Part shown: positions 18,294 to 26,475 of the stretch, piece by piece
Layout of the letters: each line of letters starts with the position of its first letter
Numbering within the stretch: the first letter of the stretch is position 1
IMG/VR virus record: IMGVR_UViG_3300024509_000007
Span: 1-64,000 of that record
DNA length: 64,000 nt
From: a virus
Reading direction: 5' to 3' (one strand)
Made by a program: the position numbers and the translations under genes
The notes under the pieces: generated by a model
The model's input: the letters and a program-made list of their open reading frames with translations, nothing else
What the model was told of the DNA's origin: nothing
The model's database searches: none

Positions 18294-19186
18294 TGTATTT
18301 CCTTTATTATAATGCCTTCGTTATTTAAAATATCGCTTTCCCAAAATCTAATAAGTTTTAGTTTATTATCAAGACAAAACTTATTTTTTACTTTGTCTCT
18401 ATAAAAATTAATCTTTTGAGTATTCGTTTTTGGCCCATTTGGATAAATCTTTGGATTAACATGAAAATAATCTCCGTCTACTTCAATAAATAAATTATAA
18501 TCTTTTAACCAAAAATCAAAAATCCAACATTCTATAATCTTTTCTTCTTCAAAATTTAATTTTAATTTTTGTAAAATACTTTTCATTAATAAATGAGGCT
18601 TGGTTTTTGTATGTTTAAAAGCTCCTTTTTTAATTCTGTTTAAAGTAGCTATAGACATTAATTTTTTTGAAAACTCTGAATGTTTAATTCCTGTATGACC
18701 ATGAATCAATCTTTTTTTAGCAGATATTGATTGTTTGTTTTTAGATTCTTTTGATGTTTTTTTACCAATCCTATACAAAGACATCTTTTTACCATATTCT
18801 GAATTTTTCTTATTCATCCCTAAGTTCCAAGGTTTTTTGCCAAACATTGGATTGTTTTTACCAATTCTAGAAATTTTTGCATCTTTAGACCATTTTTTTG
18901 ATCCTTCGTATCTACCACATGCATATTCTTTCCAGAAAAAACCGTTTTTATTTTTATTTCTTAAAATTATTTTTGTTTTTTTATTGCATTCTCCGCATTT
19001 ACAAATAGGTCTTATTATTTTAACTATTTTTTCAAAATAGTCTTCTAAAGAGATTTTATGAGAAACTATATGTTGAGCCATGGCTTTAGAAAAATAAACA
19101 TTAGAGCCTCCATAAAATTTTTTAATTTCATGTAAGTTTTTATTACATAGAAAACATTTATTCCAAAAATTCTTTTCTATTTTCAT
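18257..19186 (-). CDS. Free-standing Vsr-like homing endonuclease inside fractured dnaE
   Basis: 309 residues. The N-terminus has a cysteine knuckle (CFLCNKNL) and a second cluster (CKCGECNKKT). A lysine-rich NUMOD3-like region with NNPMFGKKPWN follows at about 110-200. The C-terminal nuclease has LFIEVDGDYFH near residue 240 and KLIRFWESDILNN near 285, as in the EDxHD endonucleases of fractured phage genes. It lies between the two intein halves and overlaps the C-fragment by 36 bases. Its likely role is to cut unbroken dnaE alleles and so spread the arrangement. Confidence 0.85.
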   Translation of the reverse strand: MKIEKNFWNKCFLCNKNLHEIKKFYGGSNVYFSKAMAQHIVSHKISLEDYFEKIVKIIRPICKCGECNKKTKIILRNKNKNGFFWKEYACGRYEGSKKWSKDAKISRIGKNNPMFGKKPWNLGMNKKNSEYGKKMSLYRIGKKTSKESKNKQSISAKKRLIHGHTGIKHSEFSKKLMSIATLNRIKKGAFKHTKTKPHLLMKSILQKLKLNFEEEKIIECWIFDFWLKDYNLFIEVDGDYFHVNPKIYPNGPKTNTQKINFYRDKVKNKFCLDNKLKLIRFWESDILNNEGIIIKEIQCSLNQSCQLKK

Positions 19187-19213
19187 AGTATCACCTATGA
19201 CTTATTACACCGA

Positions 19214-20116
19214 TTATTCTAGGTCACACATAATACTATAGTTTTTTTCTAAAATATCATAAAGCGTTCTTTTTTTACCATCAGAACATAATATTTTGTG
19301 ATTTAATGTGCATTTTAACTTTTTGCCACTTGATGTTGTTATTTCATAAACTTCTTGTTTTCCATTATTTATTTTATCTTTTACTTTAATAAAAATATTT
19401 TTTTTATATTTGATAGATGGAGCTAAAACATAATCATTAATATTTAATTCTTTAAGTGTTTTAAAGCCTTCTTTTGTTTCTACTACAGAATCTGGAGACA
19501 AACATTTATTAAATGAATATCTTTGACTTGCTTGTATCCAACCAAATAACTCTTCTGCTTGTTCGTCAGAAATAATCTTTGCTTTTTTAGCACCGTCAAT
19601 AAACATCTTTTTGCAGTTAGCCATTTCTTGGGTATTTTTTTTACCAATAGCTTTTCTCAAAACATCAGCTTCTTGCAAGTTAAATCCAGCAACAGCTTGT
19701 GCTATTTGCATAGCTTGTTCTTGAAAAACTAAAGCGCCATAAGTTGGTTTTAATATTTCATCAACGGATTCATGATAACTAGGAACTTTTTCTAAGCCAT
19801 TAACTCTTTTGCAATAATGTTCTGTCATAGAAATTCCATCTTCGTCTAATGCACGAAGACAACCCGGCCTTAAAAGTGCGCCAAGAGCAGATAAATGCTC
19901 CATATTTTTGGGTTTTAATTTCTTTGACCATTGTTTACCAAGATGAGATTCCAATTGAAAAATGCCCTTGGTATCACCATTTGAAAAAATTTTCCAAGCT
20001 AAATCACAATATGGTAAGTTGTGTAAATTTATTTTAAGCTTTGGTATTTTTCCATTTTTAGATGGTTCTAAAATTGGCCACTTACAACCACAATCAAATT
20101 TATAAAAATCTTCCAT
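19214..20116 (-). CDS. dnaE: DNA polymerase III alpha, middle fragment fused to the N-half of a split intein
   Basis: 300 residues from the ATG at 20116, which follows a GAGGT ribosome site overlapping the exonuclease stop. Residues about 32-204 match the DnaE thumb/fingers: GDTKGIFQLES, ALGALLRPG, YGALVFQEQAMQIAQ and ADVLRKAIGKK. The last 96 codons, starting at the cysteine after FNK, are the intein N-half: CLSPDSVVETKEGF (block A) and TSSGKKLKCTLNHKIL (block B, with the TxxH-like histidine). The first 30 residues (KFDCGCKWPILEPS) have no counterpart in usual DnaE and may help hold the fragment to the N-terminal piece. Confidence 0.9.
   Translation of the reverse strand: MEDFYKFDCGCKWPILEPSKNGKIPKLKINLHNLPYCDLAWKIFSNGDTKGIFQLESHLGKQWSKKLKPKNMEHLSALGALLRPGCLRALDEDGISMTEHYCKRVNGLEKVPSYHESVDEILKPTYGALVFQEQAMQIAQAVAGFNLQEADVLRKAIGKKNTQEMANCKKMFIDGAKKAKIISDEQAEELFGWIQASQRYSFNKCLSPDSVVETKEGFKTLKELNINDYVLAPSIKYKKNIFIKVKDKINNGKQEVYEITTSSGKKLKCTLNHKILCSDGKKRTLYDILEKNYSIMCDLE
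19217..19504 (-). other. Split intein, N-terminal half
   Basis: 96 codons beginning with the catalytic Cys1 directly after the extein sequence YSFNK. Block A (CLSPDSVVET) and block B (KCTLNHKIL) are present. The length is close to the N-halves of known natural split inteins, and the frame then stops; the partner half lies about 0.9 kb further along the same strand. Confidence 0.88.
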
Positions 20117-20123
20117 TATTACC

Positions 20124-20789
20124 TCAAGATATAAAGCCCTTTGCAGTACCAGAGTTTTCATTTAAAGAGTTTTTAAAGTTAACTCTCGTAGCTACTTTTC
20201 TATGTAGTTGAATAAAACTTTTCAATAGTAAAGCTGTTTGTTTAACATCTACTAATGCATCGTGAGCATTTGCTGTAGAAAGACCGAAAAATTCTCTTAA
20301 AGTATCCATTTTATGATCACGGAGTTCATTAGAATTATCAAACCATTGAAAAATAAAATCATCTAAATCAAAAACGCTTCTTTTATTAAATAAGTTTTGT
20401 TTTCCGTTTTTATCACAATCGCCAAATTCTTTTGCTAAACGATTAATAATAATTAAGTCAAAATGCCTAATGTTTTTTCCAGCTGCTATTGGAGCAAAGA
20501 AAGTGTTTCCTGGTTTTGGATTATATTTTTTAATAAACGATGTAAAAGATTTCCAAACAATAGAAAGATCTGGAGCCTTTTCTAATTCTTCAATGCTTTT
20601 CTTGTTTATTTCAAGAGCTTCTTTTTCCAATTTTGAAAAATCCCTTGGTTTAATCAAGCTGCTATATTGACCAAGCTCAGTTAAACTTCTTGGATGCAAA
20701 GCCATCGCTGCAACTTGTATAACTTCACAAGTTTCTGGGTTTACACTACCAGTTTCAAAATCAAAAACAACTATAGTTGAATTATTCAT
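20124..20789 (-). CDS. DnaQ-like 3'-5' proofreading exonuclease
   Basis: 221 residues. Exo I VVFDFETGSV at residues 7-16, Exo II with FFAPIAAGKNIRHFDLIIINRLAKEF near 95-120, and Exo III NAHDALVDVKQTALL near 178-192, which gives the DEDDh set. It removes mispaired 3' ends for the polymerase. The gene sits between the N-terminal and middle pieces of the DnaE polymerase, so the proofreader and polymerase fragments are co-translated. Confidence 0.9.
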   Translation of the reverse strand: MNNSTIVVFDFETGSVNPETCEVIQVAAMALHPRSLTELGQYSSLIKPRDFSKLEKEALEINKKSIEELEKAPDLSIVWKSFTSFIKKYNPKPGNTFFAPIAAGKNIRHFDLIIINRLAKEFGDCDKNGKQNLFNKRSVFDLDDFIFQWFDNSNELRDHKMDTLREFFGLSTANAHDALVDVKQTALLLKSFIQLHRKVATRVNFKNSLNENSGTAKGFIS

Positions 20790-20796
20790 TTTCTTC

Positions 20797-21042
20797 CTAT
20801 TCTAGATCTAAGGTTTTTTTAATTTCAAGTTTCAATGTGCCTTCTTCATCATATTTTAAATCTACATAAAACTCATTGCTTTTTGCAGCTTCTAAAAATT
20901 CAGATTTAAGATTAACTTTTCCTCCTAATTTAAAAACCAAAGCTTTCATTAACATCAATGTTTCTTTTATAACAACATCTTTTGTTTTAATTTTTTCATG
21001 CAAAGAAACAAGTTCATCTTGTAGATCGCCTTTTCGTTTCAT
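20797..21042 (-). CDS. Small coiled protein between polymerase fragments
   Basis: 81 residues. The first half is helical with heptad character (LQDELVSLHEKIKTKDVVIKETLML); the second half is two or three strands (EFYVDLKYDEEGTLKLEI). Its ATG overlaps the stop of the N-terminal polymerase fragment (ATGA). It could be a linker that holds the polymerase pieces together, but that is inference from position. No family recognised. Confidence 0.6.
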   Translation of the reverse strand: MKRKGDLQDELVSLHEKIKTKDVVIKETLMLMKALVFKLGGKVNLKSEFLEAAKSNEFYVDLKYDEEGTLKLEIKKTLDLE

Positions 21043-22952
21043 AAACTTTCTCCAGCAAGAAGTTTTTGAACGCCCATCATTTTATCCAAAACTGCAACCC
21101 CAAGAATATCAAATTTAACAAGCCCAATAGATTCAAGATCAGACATTTCTAATCCAGCTATATTTTCATGAGATGTTTTATCATAAATCATAGGGCATAT
21201 ATTTTGTAAATTCTCAGAGGCAATTACTATTCCAGCAGCATGTTTGCTTTGTGATCTTTTAGTTCCTTCCATCCTTATTGCTTGGGCAAAGTATTTTGCA
21301 TATTGACCTTCTAATGTTCCGTCATCTTTTAGTTTACAATATGGATCTAAATCTTTTTGGCAATTTTCTAAGGCCCATCTAATTATAGAAGGTTCTTGTC
21401 CTTCATCTCTCATTTCTTGTAATTCTTCGGTTATTTCAGCTTCATCTGGAATATGTTTTGTTATTAGATTGCTTTCTTCAAAGCTACAAGCAGCGTGAAT
21501 ACGCAAAACATCTTTTAAAGCACCTCGGCCTTGCATTCTTGTAAAAACAGATATTTGAGAAACTTTATCATTACCATATTTGTTTTTAATATAGTTAATA
21601 ATCTCTTCTCTTTTTGATATTGGGAAATCACAATCAATATCTGGCAAACTAATTCTTCCTGGAGCATTACGACCAGAATTATAAAATCTTTCAAACAATA
21701 ATCCGTTTTCAATTGGATTTATTTCAGTAATTCCCAATAAATAACTAACCATACATCCAGCGCCAGATCCACGACCTTTGCCAATAAGCCACCCCTGTTC
21801 TCTCGCCCAATTGCAATAATCATAAACAATTAGGAAATAGTCTTCTAAGCCAGCAGAAGTTATAACTTCTAATTCTTTAGTGACTCTATCTCCATATTGA
21901 TTAAATTTTGGGTCTTCTTTTTTAAAAGAAAATCTTTTTTTCCAACCTTCTCTACAGAGTCTTTTTATTTCTGATGACGATGAACTATCTCCAGTTATTT
22001 TTGGCAACATAGGAGATTTCAAAATACTATAATCTTTGCACCTGTTAAATATTTCAAATGTATTTTCTATCTCTTCATTAGAGTTTAATTTAGAAATTTC
22101 TTCAAAAGACGGTATATGATAATTATTTGATTTAAAAAAACCAGAAAAACCAAAGTCTTCATCGTTTTGAATATGATTTCTAATATCATTTAATGTCTTT
22201 TTCATCGAACAAGCTAACAAAACTCTTTGGTCAACAGCATCTTCTTTTCTTGCATAATGAGCATCTGGTGTAGCAACGGTTTTGAAACCGTGCTTTTTTG
22301 CTATATGTCTTAAAGCTTTAGCTATTATTTTAGTCGCTGGTATGTTTTCAGAATCTATTAACTGTATTTCTAAGTAAAAGTTTTCTTTTCCAAATAAGTC
22401 TGCGTATTTATATGCTAGATCAGTAGCTTTCTTTTCCCAATTAGGATCAATTAATGACTTGGCGTGTTCAAATGTTTCTGCTCTATATGCTTCTGTTAAG
22501 TTTGTAAATAAACAATTTCCCAAGTCAGAACCTGGGTGACCAGAAAAAACAATAAAGGAACCATTTGAAATAGACGCAAGAGTTTTAAGGTCAAGTCTTG
22601 GTTTTCTATAAAAGTTTTCTGGAGAACTAGAAATAGAACTAGCTTTTACTAAGTTCTTCCATCCAATATCTTGTTTTGCAAGAACACATAAATGACTTAG
22701 TTTTTTATTATCTTCATTCTTTATTGTAGGTTCATTTTCACATATATAAAATTCACAACCAAGTATTGGATCAATAGATTTGGATTTTAACTTTTTATAA
22801 AATGAAATAGAACCAGATAAAGATCCATGATCTGTTAATGCACAACCTTTTAATCCAAGTTCTGATATCCTATCTGCTATTCTTTCAGCAGAAGGAAGTC
22901 CATCAAGCAATGAATATTGCGAGTGAACATGCAACGGAATCCAATTTGACAT
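21039..22952 (-). CDS. dnaE: DNA polymerase III alpha, N-terminal catalytic fragment
   Basis: 637 residues. The PHP domain opens with HVHSQYSLLDG and ALTDHGSLSG. The palm has PDIDCDF near residue 437 (two catalytic aspartates) and GLVKFDILGV near 612 (third aspartate, as D555 of E. coli DnaE). All three metal-binding aspartates are therefore in this piece, which ends about 22 residues after the last. GKGRGSGAGCMVSYLLGI is the template-binding loop. The protein would need the middle and C fragments to be an active polymerase. Its stop overlaps the start of the small 81-residue gene. Confidence 0.93.
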   Translation of the reverse strand: MSNWIPLHVHSQYSLLDGLPSAERIADRISELGLKGCALTDHGSLSGSISFYKKLKSKSIDPILGCEFYICENEPTIKNEDNKKLSHLCVLAKQDIGWKNLVKASSISSSPENFYRKPRLDLKTLASISNGSFIVFSGHPGSDLGNCLFTNLTEAYRAETFEHAKSLIDPNWEKKATDLAYKYADLFGKENFYLEIQLIDSENIPATKIIAKALRHIAKKHGFKTVATPDAHYARKEDAVDQRVLLACSMKKTLNDIRNHIQNDEDFGFSGFFKSNNYHIPSFEEISKLNSNEEIENTFEIFNRCKDYSILKSPMLPKITGDSSSSSEIKRLCREGWKKRFSFKKEDPKFNQYGDRVTKELEVITSAGLEDYFLIVYDYCNWAREQGWLIGKGRGSGAGCMVSYLLGITEINPIENGLLFERFYNSGRNAPGRISLPDIDCDFPISKREEIINYIKNKYGNDKVSQISVFTRMQGRGALKDVLRIHAACSFEESNLITKHIPDEAEITEELQEMRDEGQEPSIIRWALENCQKDLDPYCKLKDDGTLEGQYAKYFAQAIRMEGTKRSQSKHAAGIVIASENLQNICPMIYDKTSHENIAGLEMSDLESIGLVKFDILGVAVLDKMMGVQKLLAGESL

Positions 22953-22987
22953 TTAATTCTTTCTAAAAAAACTTCCATAAATAAAAA

Positions 22988-23695
22988 TTACTTAGACTTT
23001 AATTCGCTCATTAATTCATTGATTACAAATACTGACCAATTTTCCCATTGATCAATATCATTTTTCAAATATCCAGTAAATTCCCAACCACCATCAGATA
23101 GTTTATTTTCTAACAGACCCATACAATCAGTCGTCTTCATCTTAAGGTTATGAACAATTCCAAAATGAACTTTTCCAACATCATCACTATCATCATTAAT
23201 GATGCCTATAATTTTATTCGATTTTACCAAACCTTTATTTAGGGCAATTTCTTCGTCTATCTCTCTCCACATAGCACTATTATACAAGTCATCAACATTG
23301 TCTAAATCTGATTGCTCAATATGACCGCCAATGCCTATAGACTTCATGTTATGTAATCTAGATTCATTGCCCTTTTTATTTCTTCGATAAGAAAATGTTT
23401 TATTTGCAGATGTAATAACGCAGTAAGGAATTACTTGTTTGTACTCAGGACTTTTTTCAGCAATATTTCTCGGAATCCATAATAAATTTTCTGGAATAAG
23501 TATTTCTTGTAAATAAAGTTGACAATCTTCACCTGTTAAAATTCCTTGAAATTTACCCAAAGAATCAAGCAGAGATGTTTTAAAAACCAAAATATTTTTT
23601 GAATTTTCTTCTTTTTGTTCTGGAATATCTGATTTTTCTTTAAAAGAAAATAAGTTTAAAAGTTCGTTTAAGCTGCTAATTTTTTCTTCGCTCAT
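22988..23695 (-). CDS. Nudix-family hydrolase
   Basis: 235 residues. GIGGHIEQSDLDNV followed by MWREIDEEI near residue 138-150 fits the Nudix box (Gx5Ex7REUxEExGU) with a small insertion between the glycine and REUxEE parts. Such enzymes hydrolyse nucleoside diphosphates linked to another group. The N-terminal 60 residues are an acidic, probably unstructured extension. It lies upstream of the polymerase with 35 bases between and overlaps the RecB-like nuclease by 4 bases. Confidence 0.75.
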   Translation of the reverse strand: MSEEKISSLNELLNLFSFKEKSDIPEQKEENSKNILVFKTSLLDSLGKFQGILTGEDCQLYLQEILIPENLLWIPRNIAEKSPEYKQVIPYCVITSANKTFSYRRNKKGNESRLHNMKSIGIGGHIEQSDLDNVDDLYNSAMWREIDEEIALNKGLVKSNKIIGIINDDSDDVGKVHFGIVHNLKMKTTDCMGLLENKLSDGGWEFTGYLKNDIDQWENWSVFVINELMSELKSK

Positions 23696-24711
23696 GTTGA
23701 TTCCCTGTTAGTTTTACCGCCACCACTACCATACTGTTTAACCGCTGTGAAGTCAGCATATTTAGTATAAACTTTTTCTAATCCCAACTCAACTATTTCC
23801 TCATGAATTTTTCTACAAGTTGATACTCCATCTTGAAAATCGTCTTTATAAAACTTGCATAATTTACTGCATTTCCATTTATCTCTACCTAAATCCATAA
23901 TTCTCATTGGAGTTTTGCATTTTTTTATTGATTCAAACTTCTTTCTTATCATTTCTTCTGTTTCTATAAGATCTTCCTTGTGAAAACATATAGAAAATGG
24001 CCCACCAGCTTTAACAAAAAATATTGTAACTATTATATTTTCTTCATTTGGATAGACTTTGCTTAAAGCATAATGATAAAGTCTAAGCTGAAAATCATCA
24101 AATAGATCGTCATAACCCTTTTCTTTTCCAGTAGACCAATTTTTTCTTTCTCCTGTTTTCCAATCTATGTATTCAATTGTTTTTGAATCTATTCTGGTTA
24201 TAAGATCCATAGTTCCTTTTAATCTTAAATTACCAGAAACGGTTTCTCCGTTCATAAGTCTAAAATCGTATTTAGCCCAAGGTTTATCTAGCTCTATATC
24301 AAAATATTTTTCTGGCTCAACTATTACTCTATTCAATGGGGAAAACATTCCGTCTTTAAATAATAAAGTATCCCATAACCATTTGTCGCATTCCTCAAAA
24401 TCTTTATCTGTCCACTCAAAAGCATTTTCTTTTTTGCTATAAAATTCAAAAGCTGACTTAATAGCTTGCTCTGGACAAATAAGCAAGGTATCAAACTCTT
24501 TATCTAATTCATCATCACGAAAATTTTTGGTCTTTGTTTGCAAACAAAGCTGTTTATTAGCTAGTAACTCTAGTGCTTTATGAACTATATTTCCTTTTAC
24601 AGCTTTTTTATTAGAATCATCTTTAAAACCTAAACAATATGTTAAAAAATATTTATGCTGACACCATTCAAACGAGCCAGCTGAAGAAGACCTTAAATAG
24701 GTTATTATCAT
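23692..24711 (-). CDS. PD-(D/E)XK nuclease, RecB/Cas4-like with four cysteines
   Basis: 339 residues. KGNIVHKALELL near 40-50 is motif I, IEYIDWKTG near 195 holds the D-x-K active residues. One cysteine pair near the N-terminus (WCQHKYFLTYC) and three more near the C-terminus (KCSKLCKFYKDDFQDGVSTC) match the iron-sulphur staple seen in Cas4 and AddB-type nucleases. These enzymes cut single-stranded DNA ends during recombination. Its neighbours are replication genes and no CRISPR array is present, so a phage recombination role is more likely than adaptation. Confidence 0.85.
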   Translation of the reverse strand: MIITYLRSSSAGSFEWCQHKYFLTYCLGFKDDSNKKAVKGNIVHKALELLANKQLCLQTKTKNFRDDELDKEFDTLLICPEQAIKSAFEFYSKKENAFEWTDKDFEECDKWLWDTLLFKDGMFSPLNRVIVEPEKYFDIELDKPWAKYDFRLMNGETVSGNLRLKGTMDLITRIDSKTIEYIDWKTGERKNWSTGKEKGYDDLFDDFQLRLYHYALSKVYPNEENIIVTIFFVKAGGPFSICFHKEDLIETEEMIRKKFESIKKCKTPMRIMDLGRDKWKCSKLCKFYKDDFQDGVSTCRKIHEEIVELGLEKVYTKYADFTAVKQYGSGGGKTNREST

Positions 24712-25370
24712 TTAAACCAACCTTTTTTGGTTAAAAATTTATTTAACAAAGATAATTCTTTATCTACAGATAATTTTGAATTGTCTATTATTAAATCAAA
24801 GTTTTTAAAATCGTCCAATTCTTTTTCTGAAGAGTGTGTATCACTTGAAATACCCCTGTTTAATCTTACTACATATCCACCGTTTTCTTGAATTGATTTA
24901 ACTTCGTTTACAAATCTTACATCTGGAATAATAAAAAAATCTCTTTTTAAAGAATTAATTTTTGTAAATGTTGCTTGTATATGTATGTTATCGCTTATTT
25001 TTCTACAAATTTCAGTTCCAAAAAATTGTAAAAATTCTCTACCAGTCATATATGAATCATTTTTTGTAAACAAACCTATATCTTTTGGATCAATGCCAGA
25101 AGATTTTATTTTTTCATAAATACTTTCAGATACAAAATTAGGCATATCAGACCATTTATAATAAGTTAATTCATTTTTTTGTTCTTCGGTTCCATAAATA
25201 GATTTCTTTTTTATACTGAATAAATTTTGACATGTATCTTTTAAAGCTAGTGCAAAAGGTATAATTTCTACTTTTTTATTTAAAAAAAATCTACAATGAT
25301 TAAAAAATGCATTAGCTAGCGTGTCTTTTCCAGCACTTTTTTTACCACTTATTCCTAATATTTTACACAT
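24708..25370 (-). CDS. Deoxynucleoside monophosphate kinase
   Basis: 220 residues. P-loop GISGKKSAGKDT at residues 6-17, and a DVRFVNEV segment near 150, as in phage dNMP kinases (T4 gene 1-like). It phosphorylates dNMPs, feeding DNA synthesis from degraded host DNA. It overlaps the primase gene by 8 bases and the nuclease gene by 4, in the replication block. Confidence 0.85.
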   Translation of the reverse strand: MCKILGISGKKSAGKDTLANAFFNHCRFFLNKKVEIIPFALALKDTCQNLFSIKKKSIYGTEEQKNELTYYKWSDMPNFVSESIYEKIKSSGIDPKDIGLFTKNDSYMTGREFLQFFGTEICRKISDNIHIQATFTKINSLKRDFFIIPDVRFVNEVKSIQENGGYVVRLNRGISSDTHSSEKELDDFKNFDLIIDNSKLSVDKELSLLNKFLTKKGWFK

Positions 25371-26475
25371 TGCATATGTCCTTCAAATTTGAATTGGATG
25401 ATCCAGGATCTTTACCTTCATATTTTGGTACTGCTATGTTAAAAAACCTACATAAAGATGACTTGATTTTTTCTCTTGCTTCAATGCCAGCTTCATCATT
25501 GTCTAATAATAAGATTATCTTATGTATATCGCAAGTCTCTAATATAATTTGTTGAGAATCAGTTAAAGATGTTCCAAATATAGCAACGGCATTTTCAATA
25601 CCTTTTTCATATAAAGACCAAACATCAGCTGGACCTTCACATAAAATTATTTTTTTACTGTATTTAGCAGCTTCTATAGCATTGTGTAAGTTATATAAGT
25701 ATCTTTCTTTTGCAAAACCTTTGTTATTTACCCATTTTGAATATATATAATTTTTGTTTTTAGATTCACATGATCCTTCGTGATATTGATTGCACTTTAA
25801 ACATTTTTCATAATTTGATCTTCCAGTAAAACCGACAACATGAATTCCGTCTTGTGCTATGACTGGAACTATAGACCTATCTCTAAAAATGCCGTCATTT
25901 TTCTTTGAAGTGCCAACACAAAAATGTTCCAAGGTTTCTCTTTTATAACCTCTATTTAAAAAATATTGTGATGGTATATCCATACTTGAAATAACATTAT
26001 GTAAATTCCAACCTTTAAAGAATTTTTTAGTTTTTGTAAATATTTTAATATCATTACAAAACTTTCTTTTTTCTATATTATTTAACTCTGGAATATTAGA
26101 TTCATCAATTTTCAGTATTGATTGACAAAAGTCATATGTTTTTAAAAAACCGTATTTTATATCTTTAAGTTGCCCTGTCCAATTATTGTATTTGTTAGAA
26201 AGAACACCTCTAATAAAACCAAATGGTGTTGGCCTAAATATTTCTTCACAATGATGTGTATAACAACACCAGTTACCTTTTAAAGTATTCCCATCTAGAT
26301 ACATACAAAAAGCAGTAGGATTATCTCCACCATGTATTGGACATGGAGCAGAAATATAATTCTGTACATTTTTATATTTAATGTCAAACATATCTAAGAA
26401 TATTTGAATATTCTCAAATATTTTTTCAGACATAAAACTAATCTTCGTCTGATCCAAAGAAGTCAATTGGCTCAT
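25363..26475 (-). CDS. DnaG-type DNA primase
   Basis: 370 residues. The N-terminal zinc-binding domain has CPIHGGDNPTAFCMY and then CCYTHHC. The TOPRIM domain has KIILCEGPADVWSLYEKG near 275 (glutamate) and ILLLDNDEAGIEA near 320 (DxD). It makes RNA primers for lagging strands, with the helicase encoded next to it. The ATG at 26475 has a GAGGTG ribosome site inside the helicase gene; a second ATG at 26433 is just past the helicase stop and may be used as well. Confidence 0.9.
   Translation of the reverse strand: MSQLTSLDQTKISFMSEKIFENIQIFLDMFDIKYKNVQNYISAPCPIHGGDNPTAFCMYLDGNTLKGNWCCYTHHCEEIFRPTPFGFIRGVLSNKYNNWTGQLKDIKYGFLKTYDFCQSILKIDESNIPELNNIEKRKFCNDIKIFTKTKKFFKGWNLHNVISSMDIPSQYFLNRGYKRETLEHFCVGTSKKNDGIFRDRSIVPVIAQDGIHVVGFTGRSNYEKCLKCNQYHEGSCESKNKNYIYSKWVNNKGFAKERYLYNLHNAIEAAKYSKKIILCEGPADVWSLYEKGIENAVAIFGTSLTDSQQIILETCDIHKIILLLDNDEAGIEAREKIKSSLCRFFNIAVPKYEGKDPGSSNSNLKDICNV

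Noticed and set aside
23692-24711. Cas4 of a CRISPR system
   Set aside because: No repeats or other cas genes exist in the window; the gene sits in the replication block.
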